A stretch of 64,000 nucleotides of DNA from Streblospio benedicti (taxonomy: Eukaryota > Annelida > Polychaeta > Spionida > Spionidae), in NCBI GenBank assembly GCA_019095985.1, contig CM032662.1, forward strand, positions 35,301,247-35,365,246, given 5' to 3'. Of the stretch, positions 45,211 to 59,000 are shown in pieces; the stretch's first letter is position 1, and every line of letters starts with the position of its first letter. The position numbers were made by a program, and so were the translations under genes. Under the pieces are notes generated by a model that saw only the letters and a program-made list of their open reading frames with translations, searched no databases and was not told where the DNA came from.

Positions 45211-46669
45211 TATTAGTTTATAACAGAAAATCTATTTACAACAAAATAAATCCATTGTTTGGTTTAGTTTGCAACGGCATCAACCTCCAACAGGAAATCA
45301 TAGCGTCCTCTTTCAGCGGGACGGAAGAATGCTTTGTCGTTTCATCACATTTTTTAATGAAAATTCATTTCGTTTTCTTTTTAATCATACAGAAGCTATT
45401 TAGCCAAACAATTGATACATCCTTACTTAGATTGACCAATGGATTAGGTTAGTTGTCCCCGGGAGGTTGACCAATGGATAATAGCGGCTTTGTTACACCT
45501 TTGTTCGGCAGATTGACCCGTGGACAATTTCACGACTGACACGACAATTGAGTGGTCAAATATCATTCTATCATGACTAAAATCCACACTAAACGAGTGT
45601 CTGATTCGTTTTTATTTTAAAATAAATCATATCATAACGTTCTCATTGCCATTTTGACCGTGCGACGTCAGCTGCTGTATAGAAAATGTGACGTTACTAG
45701 TCTAGTTTAGACTAGTGCCGTAGTAGTGGTCTCCGCGCGTGCAGTCAATCGTATAATTGAGCACGCTGTTCGACCAATCAGCGTGGGTTATTGGCAGTGA
45801 TTTATGCACAGAATGATAGAATGTATAATAACAAACCGTTGTATCAGTCGAAATGACTAACGGCTGGCCGGAAACACCACTTCCAGTTATAGTGCCAGGT
45901 ATTAATTGACCATTTCAAACCAGTTTTCTCATGAATGATGACATAATTGAATGTGTGCGGCTTGTGAACCGATTTCTACATTACTGACGTAGCGCAAGTT
46001 GAAGTTTTTAAGTGACAAAACTGTAGTGGTGAGAGCCAGGAGAGGAAAAATGTCACATTTTCGTCGAATCAGCATTGCCAAGCAGATTCGGTGAAGCAGT
46101 GGCCTAAATGAGTAGAGAATGAAAGGTATGGTGCATATGGCAACATGCACACAGTAGTAAGGCAGGGAACCGGTCTAGTTTTGAAGCCCTAAAACGCAAC
46201 TGATAAGAGCAATGGGGGATAACTGTCCGAGATTCGTAGGGGAGGGGTGGCGGGGCAAAAAAAGTTACAGCTGGTAATTATATATTAATGTTCATAGCTA
46301 ATTTTGGTACAGAACAAACAGAAAATAGTATATCTGTGACATACATTAAAGTGATAACGCCAACTTCCTCACGTTTACCGAGCCCACTGGAGACACCCCG
46401 GTCAAAGTGGTTTGGTTGATTTCCTCCATTATGATTATACTATGAACGATAATAGGGTGCATCAATAATGAATACATTGCGCAAAACTTCCAATATTTAG
46501 ACGTCATGTCGCTGAATTCTTTCATGGCCTATATCTAGACGAAAGGCTTTCCCACAGCCTTCAAAGTCCATTTTCGATAAATAATAAGCCGACTAGATAA
46601 GGATGTTGTGAGCAGAGTTGTGAATAAATACGATCACAATTTTGGACTGTACCATGCCATATATTTTAA
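45211..46669. repeat. Tandem segmental duplication, copy 1
   Basis: About 1.46 kb nearly identical to 46883-48360. It begins TATTAGTTTATAACAGAAAA and ends ATGCCATATATTTTAA. Open frames in it are short and have no recognised motif. It includes a perfect palindrome ACTAGTCTAGTTTAGACTAGT. Confidence 0.9.
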
Positions 46670-46882
46670 AAGTGGTTATAAAATAAACCAAGGCACGTGG
46701 CTTTTCAAATGGTTTTGTGACATTCTGGGAATTTTTAGACAAACATTGATGGAGACTAGATCAGTGTCCTCCGTCTTCGACATCACACGGTCTGGTTGAT
46801 CGAGACTAATCACCTAGCGGCCAAAACAGCTACTACGATCGCACCTCCAACATTATGCTAATATTTCCATTTGCGAACTGGT

Positions 46883-48360
46883 GTATTAGTTTATAACAGA
46901 AAATCTATTTACATTAAAATAAATTCATTGTTTGGTTTATTTTGCAACGGCATCAACCTGCAACAGGGAATCATAACGTCCTCTTTCAGCGGGATGGAAG
47001 AATGCTTTGTCGTTTCATCACATATTTTAATCAAAATTCATTTCGTTTTCTTTTTAATCATACAGAAGCTATTTCGCCAAACAATTGATACATCCTTATT
47101 TAGATCGACCAATGGATTAGGTTAGTTGTCCCAGGGGAGGTTGACCAATGGATAATAGAGGCTTTGTTACACCTTTGTTCGGCAGATTGACCCGTGGAAA
47201 ATTTCACGACTGACACGACAATTGAGTGGTCAAATACCATTCTATCATGACTAAAATCCACACTAAACGAGTGTCTGATTCGTTTTTATTTTAAAATAAA
47301 TCATATCATAACGTTCTCATTGCCATTTTGACCATGCGACGTCAGCTGCTGTATAGAAAATGTGACGTTACTAGTCTAGTTTAGACTAGTGCCGTAGTAG
47401 TGGTCTCCGCGCGTGCAGTCAATCGTATAATTGAGCATGCTGTTCGACCAATCAGCGTGGGTTATTGGCGGTGATTTATGCACGGAATGATAGAATGTAT
47501 AATAACAAAACCGTTGAATCAGTCAATAAACGATTTCCTCGAAATGACTAATGGCAGGCCGGAAACACCACTTCCAGTTATAGTGCCAGGTATTAATTGA
47601 CCATTTCAAACCAGTTTTCTCATGAATGATGACATAATTGAATGTGTGCGGCTTGTGAACCGATTTCTACATTACTGACGTAGCGCAAGTTGAAGTTTTT
47701 AAGTGACAAAACTGTAGTGGTGAGAGCCAGGAGAGGAAAAATGTCACATTTTCGTCGAATCAGCATTGCCAAGCAGATTCGGTGAAGCAGTGGCCTAAAT
47801 GAGTAGAGAATGAAAGGTATGGTGCATATGGCAACATGCACACAGTAGTAAGGCAGGGAACCGGTCTAGTTTTGAAGCCCTAAAACGCAACTGATAAGAG
47901 CAATGGGGGATAACTGTCCGAGATTCGTAGGTGGGGGGCAAAAAGAAGTTACAGCCGGCTACCAGTAATTATATATTAATGTTCATAGCTAATTTTGGTA
48001 CAGAACAAACAGAAAATAGTATATCTGTGACATACATTAAAGTGATAACGCCAACTTCCTCACGTTTACCGAGCCACACTGGAGACACCCGTTCAAAGTG
48101 GTTTGGTTGATTTCCTCCATTATGATTATACTATGAACGATAATAGGGTGCATCCAATAATGAATACATTGCGCAAAACTTCCAATATTTCGCTCGTGCT
48201 CGCTGAATTCTGTCATGGCCTATATCTAGACGAAAGGCTTTCCCACAGCCTTCAAAGTCCATATTCGATAAATAATAAGCCGACTAGATAAGGATGTTGT
48301 GAGCAGAGTTGTGAATAAATACGATCACAATAGTGGACTGTACCATGCCATATATTTTAA
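46883..48360. repeat. Tandem segmental duplication, copy 2
   Basis: Same orientation as copy 1, separated by 213 bp of unrelated sequence. Differences are scattered single bases and small indels, for instance about 17 extra bases near 47523, so the event is recent. A short frame of 73 residues is kept identical in both copies, but it is not recognised and may reflect recency alone. Confidence 0.9.
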
Positions 48361-48468
48361 TACGTCAGTGGTGGGTGTTAACAGTTGGGTTTCAAGCCCT
48401 GGGGTTTCAAGGCACAAAGAGCCAACAGTTAGCACCGAGAGGCCGCGCCCGTTTGCGTAATTAGATAT

Positions 48469-48716
<248 letters not shown>

Positions 48717-50081
48717 CGCGATATAAACCCACACTTCTGTTTTCTTTTGATAGTTAAAAAATACAAGCATGCAACAATATTGTATGGAAATCAACAATTT
48801 ATTAATATATTTACACACAGTCATCACAATCAAGAGGACAACTGCAGCATGGAGGGCTGAGAAATGTTCAGAGATCGATTCACACATCCAGTGCATGGCA
48901 TCTCTGTACACGACCACTCATCTAAATAGGCATTTTACAGAGACATATTTACATAAAATCAACATGTGGGAAATTTCTTAAACAGAAATAACAATCTTAG
49001 TAGCACAGTTGTATATCTCAGAACACAACTGGCAGTCGTTGTTGTAATATGTATTACGAAAACCACTTAGGGAGTGATCATCATTAATTGTACAGGGGGG
49101 GTTGTCATTTGGTATTGACGAGATAAAAATGTTAAATGCCCTCAATAACTCTCTATGTTGAAATTGAATGTCATCCCCATATGAACATTAAGAAACTGAG
49201 TGCCCCCCCCCCCCCTACCCGGATATTATATATTATATTAACAATGACATACTTTCGTATTATAAAGTTTGACATTGGACATATTCACTGAACACTGTTT
49301 AAAATGTATTGCAATGAATCATTCACTGTCAATGGTCAATGAATACATACATGTATTTAGCAATCTAATGGCCTTGTTGACATTACAGTGAAATCCAAAA
49401 GTATACACATTGCAGAAATGCATCAAAGTGCCCTTTAAGTTTGAGAATTGAGTGCCCTCCCTCTCACTTTGAATTGAAATTGAGTACCCTCCCTTCTGTG
49501 ACCAAAGAAAATTGAGCCCCCCCCACACACACCAAATGACCGCTCAATGTACAATTAATGATGGTCGCTCCCTTAGAAGTTATATGACAATGCAAAGGAT
49601 TAATTTTAGCTAGCAAATAATTAAACTATATATGATGTGACATAAACATTATAAATAATCATAGCATTTGTAATTTATGAATTATTAACAGGTTAACTGT
49701 GATACACAATGGCCTATAATATGTATGAAAATGTTATGTTGTGTTAACAAAGTTGGAGGAAAAATCTGGCTGTCATTTAATGCACATTGTGCTAAAGAAA
49801 AATCAGAAATTGTTATATAAATATGACAATATCAACAAATATCTACAATAAGTTAATGGTATACTTTTGTCTCTTAAAATGTAAAATATTATCTTTCCTA
49901 TAAATATCATATTCTCTGAACAGTTACTTGTTGAAATAGACTGCATATTGATTTACTAATAAATTGACTGCAGTAGAATTTGCCCCAATATCCTCTAATA
50001 TTTTTCGTTTGTGTAAATGCATATATTTCTTATTCAAAATGCCTTGTTTTTGGTTCTTGTTCACATCCTCGTCACGTTTCG
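48717..50081. other. Intergenic stretch and likely 3' UTR of the FReD gene
   Basis: No exons recognised. It contains the TTA-flanked MITE at 49070-49572. The part just left of 50082 is the probable 3' UTR of the minus-strand FReD gene. Confidence 0.45.
49070..49572. mobile_element. PIF/Harbinger-type MITE (TTA target duplication)
   Basis: 503 bp flanked by TTA on both sides (49067-49069, 49573-49575). The inverted ends are GGGAGTGATCATCATTAATT and, on the other strand, GGGAGCGACCATCATTAATT, followed by GTACA. Inside are repeats of the form GAATTGAGTGCCCTCCC. No transposase. Its sequence differs from the 40565 element, but the plan is the same. Confidence 0.75.
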
Positions 50082-50089
50082 TCAGTTTT
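50082..50089 (-). CDS. FReD terminal exon (end of coding)
   Basis: After acceptor GTTACAG, phase 1 gives K-N-stop, so the protein ends ITPKN, like many FReD proteins. If the preceding donor is not used, the frame instead reads on as SKSRGGSFAWLG and stop; the spliced form looks more family-like. Confidence 0.5.
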
Positions 50090-53000
50090 CTGTAACGTAG
50101 TACAACATTAGTTAATAAATTAAACAACTAATTAATTACATAAATAAAAGACATCACCATCATAAAGCAATTAAAAAGTTTTTGACTTTATATTCTCAGA
50201 AACAATTTGGTCACAATTGAGCTGAAAGACGACAGAGTGGATAACGTTGATCTTGTTCTAAATTACCAGCTGCACCACATGTGTAATACCTGTTATTCCC
50301 ACATAACTAAAGTATGTCAGAATACTATAAGATACACTTAGAACAGATTGAAATATCGTTGAACAAAGAAATAAGTAAACATCATTTCATATCTACACAA
50401 AAAAAGATCTAAAACAGGGAGAAATGTTAATTAATAGGAGTACAAAGAATGTCGCTAGTTGCGTATGGAGCTACATTACACTGCTATATAATATTTACTT
50501 CAGTATCTAAACATTCATTGAATACTAACAACATTGCTATCAACCTAGCCAAGCGAAAGAGCCGCCGCGTGACTTACTGGGGGTGATGAGCATCTCCACC
50601 CTGCGCAGCGAGTAGGGGAATTTGTCGGGTGGGTACGTGAACCACACCACACCGTCTGACCGCCGCTCGCCCTCTCTGTAGAACACGCCGTTCAGGTTCG
50701 CCGATCTACAACAGTATTGAACTTGAGACCGCCTCGCCCCCGCTATTGGGTATTCTTGTGGAGTGAGGAAAGTGTCCCCAACATGGTCCCCAGCATCATT
50801 AGAATGGGGTGGAAAGTGTCCCCATTATGATCCCCAGCATCTTTAGAGGGGGATGGGGGTGAGGACTGAGGAGTATAATACTATATTCACTATACAGTAT
50901 ACAAACACCTTTCTTACTCATATACTATATGACAGGGTAACTACTCATAGAAAGGCATGGGATGCCAGGGCATCCGCTTTAGGCTGGATTTATGTAGATA
51001 GTATATACTTTATCACTTACCGGAATTTAAATAAGCTCACACAGTCCTATGCAATCACAAATCAAATATTTCACCAATCATCCATAGCTTCAATTTTCAG
51101 TCATCTAATCAGGAAGTTAGTTTTGATTGGCTGGATTTAGTTACTTTTGCATTTTGGGTGACGTTTTATTTGATTTGATTTTTTATTTTACTATGGTGAC
51201 ATGGTATTATATACAATATAAGTAACATATTAGCAGATACTATACACTATACAGGTCTTTTCAATCACCTTTACAAATACGAATTACATAATGCTCTTAA
51301 AGGTACATATGTTGTAAAATTTGGAACATGTGTTCCAAAGTTAACTAAATACAACTAATCAAAGACAACTTCCTGATTAGATTACTGACGAATAAAGCTA
51401 TGGAAATTTGAGCCCATAAATGTGGCCATAACTGAGGTCTCCCTATTTATGGAGCATTTTATTGACATCATACAGCAAACGGAAGAATGAGAAGACCTTT
51501 ACATTCCACACCCCTATAACTGTGACATGGTGACATGCCCCTATTAGCGAAGTGTACCAATGGTATAGGTTAACTACATGTATATTGAAAAATCTATTTT
51601 GATCAGTTGCGTACGTTTGGAATGCATGTTTCAAAATGTGTAATGTCTGCAGGTAACATAGGGCAATATATTTACCATTGAATCACGAAAACTGTCCGTA
51701 ACTACAATGATTCAATGAAGCTTTTGTCCGTACGTTTGTAAGATGGCTGTGGTGAAAAACGCACCTGTGTACATTGGGAGCGTTATTGAACCACCAGCCT
51801 CCGTGGTAGATGACTGAGGCTAAGTTATTATAAGGCCAATTGTCATTATCTTGATCTTGTGTGGTGAAATACATGCCGTTGGCATTCTCCATAGCATCAC
51901 CTGAAATATACGTAGTTAAATACATATTTCTATTTTATACTAAGGGGTACTGGCTTGATTTTCCGATGATGAATCAGTGTCGGGTGGAGTTATATTACTA
52001 TAATCCGCCACTTTAGCGCTTTTTTTCATTTTGAGTTTTTGAGTGAAGTGACAAATCTGATGTGGTGACGTCACGAATCGAATTCGCGCCAATGTGACGT
52101 CACCACATCAGATTTGTCATTTCTGTCAAAGGCTCCGTGATGGAAGTCGCAGCGTGAGTGTATTTGTTGAATTGTGAGTATATTAGAGTAACTTATTTTA
52201 ACATCTACGAATCAGTTTATGAGCTGTATATAACTAATAGAGCAAGTATGCTTGTTTTGTCAACAACCTCATTCTTACACACTACATTGGTGCCAACATA
52301 CTAGTAAATCATGATGGTAAATATGAGTTTTGTTAGCTTCTCACAAAAGCTAGTTAGAGAGCCATCTAACGTACTGCCCTCAACTGGTTTCAATAGATAC
52401 TAGTAGCTGGTCTCTATAAAGAGTTTTGCGGTGGGCTCTTATTATATTGAATGGCTAGGACCCCGAAGTATGGTCTTATAATGGAGGTGGTCTCTTTGTA
52501 GAAACTTGGTCTTAATGAAAGGTTTTACCGCCTTATCACCTGCGCCAAAATCAACGGGTTCCCCCACCGTCAGTTGGTACTTCTCCCCCGCCACACGGAA
52601 CAGGTTGTAGTCGATGTGCGCCTGCCTCATATCCTCTGCAACATCATCATAGGCCCAAAGCGCCACGCGCAGCTTGTAGGCCTTGTCTTGAGTGAGGAAG
52701 GCCAGATTGTCCAGGCCTGCCAGCAGGTGAGGGTAATAATGTCAGTGAACATCGTGCTGACACCATTTATAAACAAAGTGTTGATGTGTTTACTGTCATG
52801 GTATGTATCATGTAAAGGTACTCTTTACTACTTTAAAATCTATATTAAACCATCAAGCTACAGTAAATAAATTTTAAAGTTGATGCTAATGACTGTTAAC
52901 AAATTGAAATTTTCAACTTTTCTTTTTGAGCTGCTGTCTCCAGACGATTCTAACATTCTATTTCTACTTGTTTTCACGAGATGCTATTTACCCACCGAGC

Positions 53001-56000
53001 CAGAGCTCGTGGCCGCTCTCATCCCTGAAGCCGTCCTTGTACTCGTCCCACGTACGGTTGAACAAGAGCTGGTTCGTCTGCTCGGCACGCCGCTGGAACA
53101 CCTGAAACCACAGCACAGCATCCTCATAGTACACGTTGCCTTGTTATTCAATTCACATTCAACTTGGTGCGGGTGGGGTGGGATGTGGTTTGGGGGTGTG
53201 ATGAGAAAGGCTGAAAACGAGGGATGTGGGTTTTCAAGGAGGGATAAGACGCTAACAAGTTCAGAATGTCAGCGAAAAGGGAAAAGAAAGATGTGAGAAA
53301 TGGAGCAAAATGATGGATGTGGGATCATTTTATATACATAAAAAGCTCCCCCCCCCCTTCCAACGAGAATACGAATGCACTCACCAACCAGTTGTGACCG
53401 TCCCTGTTGACGTCACAGTAGGCGTGGACCTCCTTATCGCCGAGCATGAGGGTGTGGAAGCCAGTGGTCTCCACATTCTCACAGCTGGTCGCTGGAACAC
53501 GTAGCCATGCGTGAGTTCATTGGCAGATTGTTACACTGGCTTGAATACAAGCGACTATATTGCACAATAGATTTTGTGGTTCAATTAACTGCAGTCCTTC
53601 TAATTACCGAGAATGTTATGATCTTCAGGACAGTCACTTGACAACTCTTCATATAAATATATGAATTCAGCGGACGTACCAAAGTACCATAGTTATTATT
53701 ATTCGTTCTTATCCATCCATCATAAGTGATATTCATCAGTCTTCGGCTATGTCGCACATGCAGGAGTTTCTTATCGTGTGGGTTTCATAAAGTGATACAC
53801 CCCTTTGATATGTCATAGAATTTTCATACTGAGGAGTTGAATGTTGACCATTATTGCTTGGACGTACCTATGGTGCTTATTACATCGCACATATGTATGG
53901 TCAAATAATTTGACATTAATTAATAGGAAATGCTACAATATAATATTTTCACACTTCTCTCTCTCACACACACGTCTTTTTAGGAAACAAATCTCTACCA
54001 ACGATAGATATAGCTGAAGACAGGTTTTACAACCCTAAGCTTCCATTTAACTATATCAAGTAGCCCTGGCTGGACTCGAACTCACGACCCCAAGGTTGTG
54101 AGACCAGAATGATACCATCATAGGTCGTGGGTTCGAACCCCACATGTGGACGAAATTTTGGGCCGGTCTTATTAGCATTTTTAGTGCTATTGAATGATAT
54201 ATATGTGTTTCCCAGTGCTTGCGGATACATTTTCACACTTCTCTCTCTCTCACGTCTTTTTAGCAAGCATATCTCTACCAACGATAGATATAGCTGAAGA
54301 CAGGTTTTACAACCCTAAGCTTTCATTTAACTATATCAAGTGGACCTGGCAGGGCTCGAACTCACGACCCCAAGGTTGTGAGACCAGAATGATACCATCA
54401 TCCCAAGCAGCGAGCTGTTAAAAGGTTACACAGCTGAACCGTTGTCTCTGTAACCCCCAGCAACATACTTGGTCAATTATCATCTCATCCCAGAGGTCGT
54501 GTGTTCGAACCCCACATGAGTTCGAGTCCCGTCAGGGCCACTTGATATAGTTAAATGGAAGCTTAGGGTTGTAAAACCTGTCTTCAGCTATATCTATCGT
54601 TGGTAGAGATATGCTTGCTAAAAAGACGTGAGAGAGAGAAGTGTGAAAATGTATCCGCAAGCACTGGGAAACACATTATATGCAATATAATAATAGTCCG
54701 ACAACGCGTGTTTCGTATAATAAGTGCAGTGTAATAAGTTGTTAACTATTCTTCAAGCAAGTTGATTAGATTGAGGATAGATTATATGTAGCAGGATTTG
54801 TCACGTTTCTCAAAATGTATAGAGCGAACAATACATATATTAGTAATATGAATAATCTAGGAGCAAAACCGTTCCTGTTAAATAGTATGTAAATGTTATT
54901 GGTGCACATTAGAATCCCACTATCCACGAATTACAATATTAGGAGGCAATAGAAAATAAAACAATGAAAACAAGGTAGTTAATTGAATAACACAGATCCA
55001 TTTACGCTTCGCAAACTCATTTTGCTATCGAACTGTAAAACTGATGAAAATGGCGAGGACTTTTGGAAGGAATCACCAAAGTTTGGATAAAAGTAGATAA
55101 AAATATATTGAAGAAAAAATGCTGAAAATGGAATAATAGGCGTCACACGGTTGCTAAAAAAAAGAGGCCGGAATTTGGTACAATTATTTTGAAATAACAA
55201 AATCAGTTAGTTAAGTGCAGCCTTAACATGATTATTTGAATACGAAAAATTGCTTTTTTTTAGAGAAAGCACATTTGTTGTCTTTCACGATTTTATTAGT
55301 ATAATGTAATCGGTTAATCCAAATCTATGCACCAAATAACTCTTTACAAACCTGGACCAGATGGTCCATCACCACCTACATAAATACATTAATAGAATAA
55401 TAATATACGGTATTACTATATCCAAACGTACATATAAAACGGCTATTACCACTATGAAACTTGAATTACCACGCAAGTGTAGTAGTTTCAAATAGTAGAC
55501 TATACCAATTAGAAGTTTCAGAAAGTAAAAATAAAAATACAGAATAATACATGCATGAGCTTTCATGCACCTCTTTAATACAAATATTCTAAAATGAAAC
55601 ATCTTTTATCACGACCAAGACCATGCTTGAAGTCAACCAGGAAATTTTCTGAGCTACGTGGCTATTTCTGTCGGTGACACAATAGGTTTTCTATACCATA
55701 AATCATACCTCTCTAATAATTGATAAGCATTAGTGATGAGGTACTCACGCAAGCTTGGCGCAGCTGGGAGGATGAGTCGGTAGTGGACCCTGATTGAGTA
55801 TTCACGATTGCTCACGCCTTCCTGTGACGGATAGGCACCGAAGTTGTCATTTTCTTTATCCTTAGTTCCTCCGCAGTAGTTAAACACATCATTGCCCATC
55901 TAGCGGATTTAACAAACACATATGGAAAAAAATGGAAGTAGCGTTGTATAGACGTAAAGATTTTTATTGTAGACCTTTAACGTTTGACGTTTGATGTCAG

Positions 56001-59000
56001 CGGTTTTGTATGCAAATAATGAATGTGTCACAAACCGCATGAACATATTTTGGTGTTGCCCCCTGTCCGTACCCCTGAATCTGATTATGAGAAGTGATAC
56101 TCCATTGCAGTAACTAACTGCTGTATACTCGCACTACCTAATAAAATTAAGCTTTAAAAGTGTTTTATCCTAGCATCCATTAAATATCGGTCATTTTACG
56201 CGTCCAGCAACTTCACGCCAAACAATACTACATGTAGTTTCTAGAATTCTCGTCATATGAATTACATCAATGCGAGGTGATGAAACTAGCAAAACGTTGA
56301 TTGCACTGGCAGATCCAGGTTTGAAGAAAAGTTTGGTTGCACTGAAGTGATTCCAAAGCTTTCCTACTAGACTATACTCTTGATCGATGATGGACATGCC
56401 AAAACCCCAACAAAAATGAAGTATTTTGGTATTTTGCGCACCCCCTGGATCTGCCTATCAATTGTGTACCTTGGTGTAGGGAATGGTTGCCAGGCGGACA
56501 TTGCTGAATCCATAGTGATCACCTTCTTGTACATCAATATGTTTCGGGAGAAGGAACTGAAATCAACCAAGGCAATTCTGTAACCCCAACAACATTAGTA
56601 TTATTTCACATCTATATCTAGTCATATCATTTTCACAGCTACTCTGCACAGAGACATCTGAATTTATTATTTGTATTCCAGCCGTAAGTGGCACTTTCTT
56701 CAGGAAATGATTTCTTGAGCAGCCTCATTCACTATAAAAATGCACAATACATAATTTATGGTATTGGCCAAAAACATTGTTTCCGCGTGAACTAACCACC
56801 CACACAGTTTTCAACAATCAATGTTTACAAAACAAAGCTACACATCAAAACCTGGGCGCATGGACACCAACATAGTGAGGCCTTCTACACAGAGTATGTT
56901 CATTCCACATGTCCCTCTATGTTCATTCCAAGTGTGTCCTAGAAAACTAGCCAATCAGTTCAAATCTCTCGTTAATTTAGACAGACTTTTGACCTGGCAA
57001 TATCAACTAATGCATTATGCATAGTTTTGTGAAGATGACAAGGGCTCAATAGCAGATTTTGAGCAATAAAGTGAGCCCTTGATATTTAGGGTGTTCTACT
57101 CACATAGTTGACTCCATTTTTGACCTCGGGTCGAATGCGTCTCTTGGAGGAGGGCACCATCTTGAAGTTGCACGGGTTGCTGTCGTCTGCTACTTTGCGG
57201 TACACGGCCAAGTCAAAGATGTTCTTAGTACGAGCATAGAACTCCACGGCTATAATCTCACCTGGCAGGTAAATTATTGCTCATTAGAGGGGTAGGAGGC
57301 TCTACGAGGGAGGTTTTGTGTGGCAAATTACTGCTGTACAAATTGTATATGTTTCTAATTACAATTGTGATGACTATTATCATATTGAATTTATATATTG
57401 CAGAATATGAATATGGTATAATACTTGCGGATAACAAATGTAATATCAAAGGAATTTCCCGTGGACACCACAAAAATATTGTAATAAACAAAACCATAAC
57501 CTAATAAATATAAAGTCCATGCGCAGAGATCTATTGAAATTCTGTTCCCATAAGCACAAGCCGAGAGTATAGAGCATCATCATAATGTGCCAAAACGGGT
57601 GAAATAGACACTTTTACCTATTTATTCTTGAAATTTTCTACAAAAGACAAATACTGCACCCTTCTTCACAATTGGTCAATCTTTTTTTACCCAAGCATAA
57701 TCTATACTTACTTCCTATACTTTTGAAGAAACTATGTCGTAATTTATCACGTGGGTTTCTCATTAATTATATAACAATGATTGGTATTTCAATCAAACAT
57801 ATTACATTTGCATTTCAATTAGAATGTGATATCGACAAACATATTTTAAGAACAATGTTTGATTTTTGCTCGGAATAATATGAGAAAGATAGCATGTTGC
57901 AGGTAAATTGTGGTAAAATAAAACCACTGCACTGCAAGGTAAGGAAAGGCACTGACACTCCCAATACAAAGGAAACCAAGCAAAGGCTTCGGTGTTTATT
58001 ATAATTGATGTCTACGGTTAGTGCTTTACACTCATATGAATCAAAATAATAAAGAAAACCATCTCACGTGCCTGCGTGGTAAGGTACAGGGTGGCAAAAC
58101 AAAGTTGGGGAATATCGCAAGGTGCAGTAGCCACCGTATTAAAGCCCAAATCTGATTGCCCTACCATTACTGAGGAACTTATTCCTGGCATCTACTTGAA
58201 ACACAAAGCTCCATGTATCGAGGGACCCCCTCTCGATGACATCATAACCGACGACCTGCACGTTCTCTCCTTAAACACAACACCAAACGACATGTGACAA
58301 GTTGTTTAAAACTGTATCATATCAATAACACTGTATGCTGTTGTTTGGTGTTCCTAGCACTCTAGCATGCCCCGTTTCACCTTGACACACAACATGGATG
58401 ACACACAAGACGGGACCACTGTAATAACGGCTCCTACCCGGGCCCTTGGCGCGAAACATGTTTTTGACATCGATCATGCTGACTCCCCTCCATGAGTCGA
58501 AATTAGGACGGGATGTGACGTCATAGCCGAGGTACTCCGAAGAACCTTAAAGCATATAGAGAAACAGTGAAAGCGTGGAAGGTCTGGGAACACACAGCGC
58601 CACGTGTACAACAGGCTGTCTACCACCACATCATCTGTTCTGCCTCTGAAGGTCTGCTATGCGAATGCTATCTTGTAGTAAAGCGACAGTTACTGGTATA
58701 CCAGTTATAGTGTTTTAGGATTTGGTGTTTAAATGAGTGAGCAAATATGATAGACCAATGTTCTATTTAAATAAAAATAAATCGAGTCTTTTTTTGTAAA
58801 TGAACGATTTCATCATTTGAGAATGAAACTTTCAGTATTGTATTTTTGATACGTGTACGTAGCGCATCAATCTCCCAAATCAGCGTTGCTCTGAATGTTG
58901 CAGGTGCTCAAACATATGCATAGATCAAATTCAGAAATGAAAAATGAAAGCTACCATGCACCGAATTTGGCACCCATGTAACTGACGTAGTCTCAAGCAA

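Noticed and set aside
45929-47841. Duplicated identical 73-residue minus-strand frames as a gene pair
   Set aside because: Both lie in the recent segmental duplication, so identity is expected without selection; no motif or splice support.
54120-54165. Functional tRNA gene (GGTTCGAACCCC)
   Set aside because: Only the B-box-like part is present, in several diverged copies with a shared non-tRNA tail; this is a SINE-like repeat.
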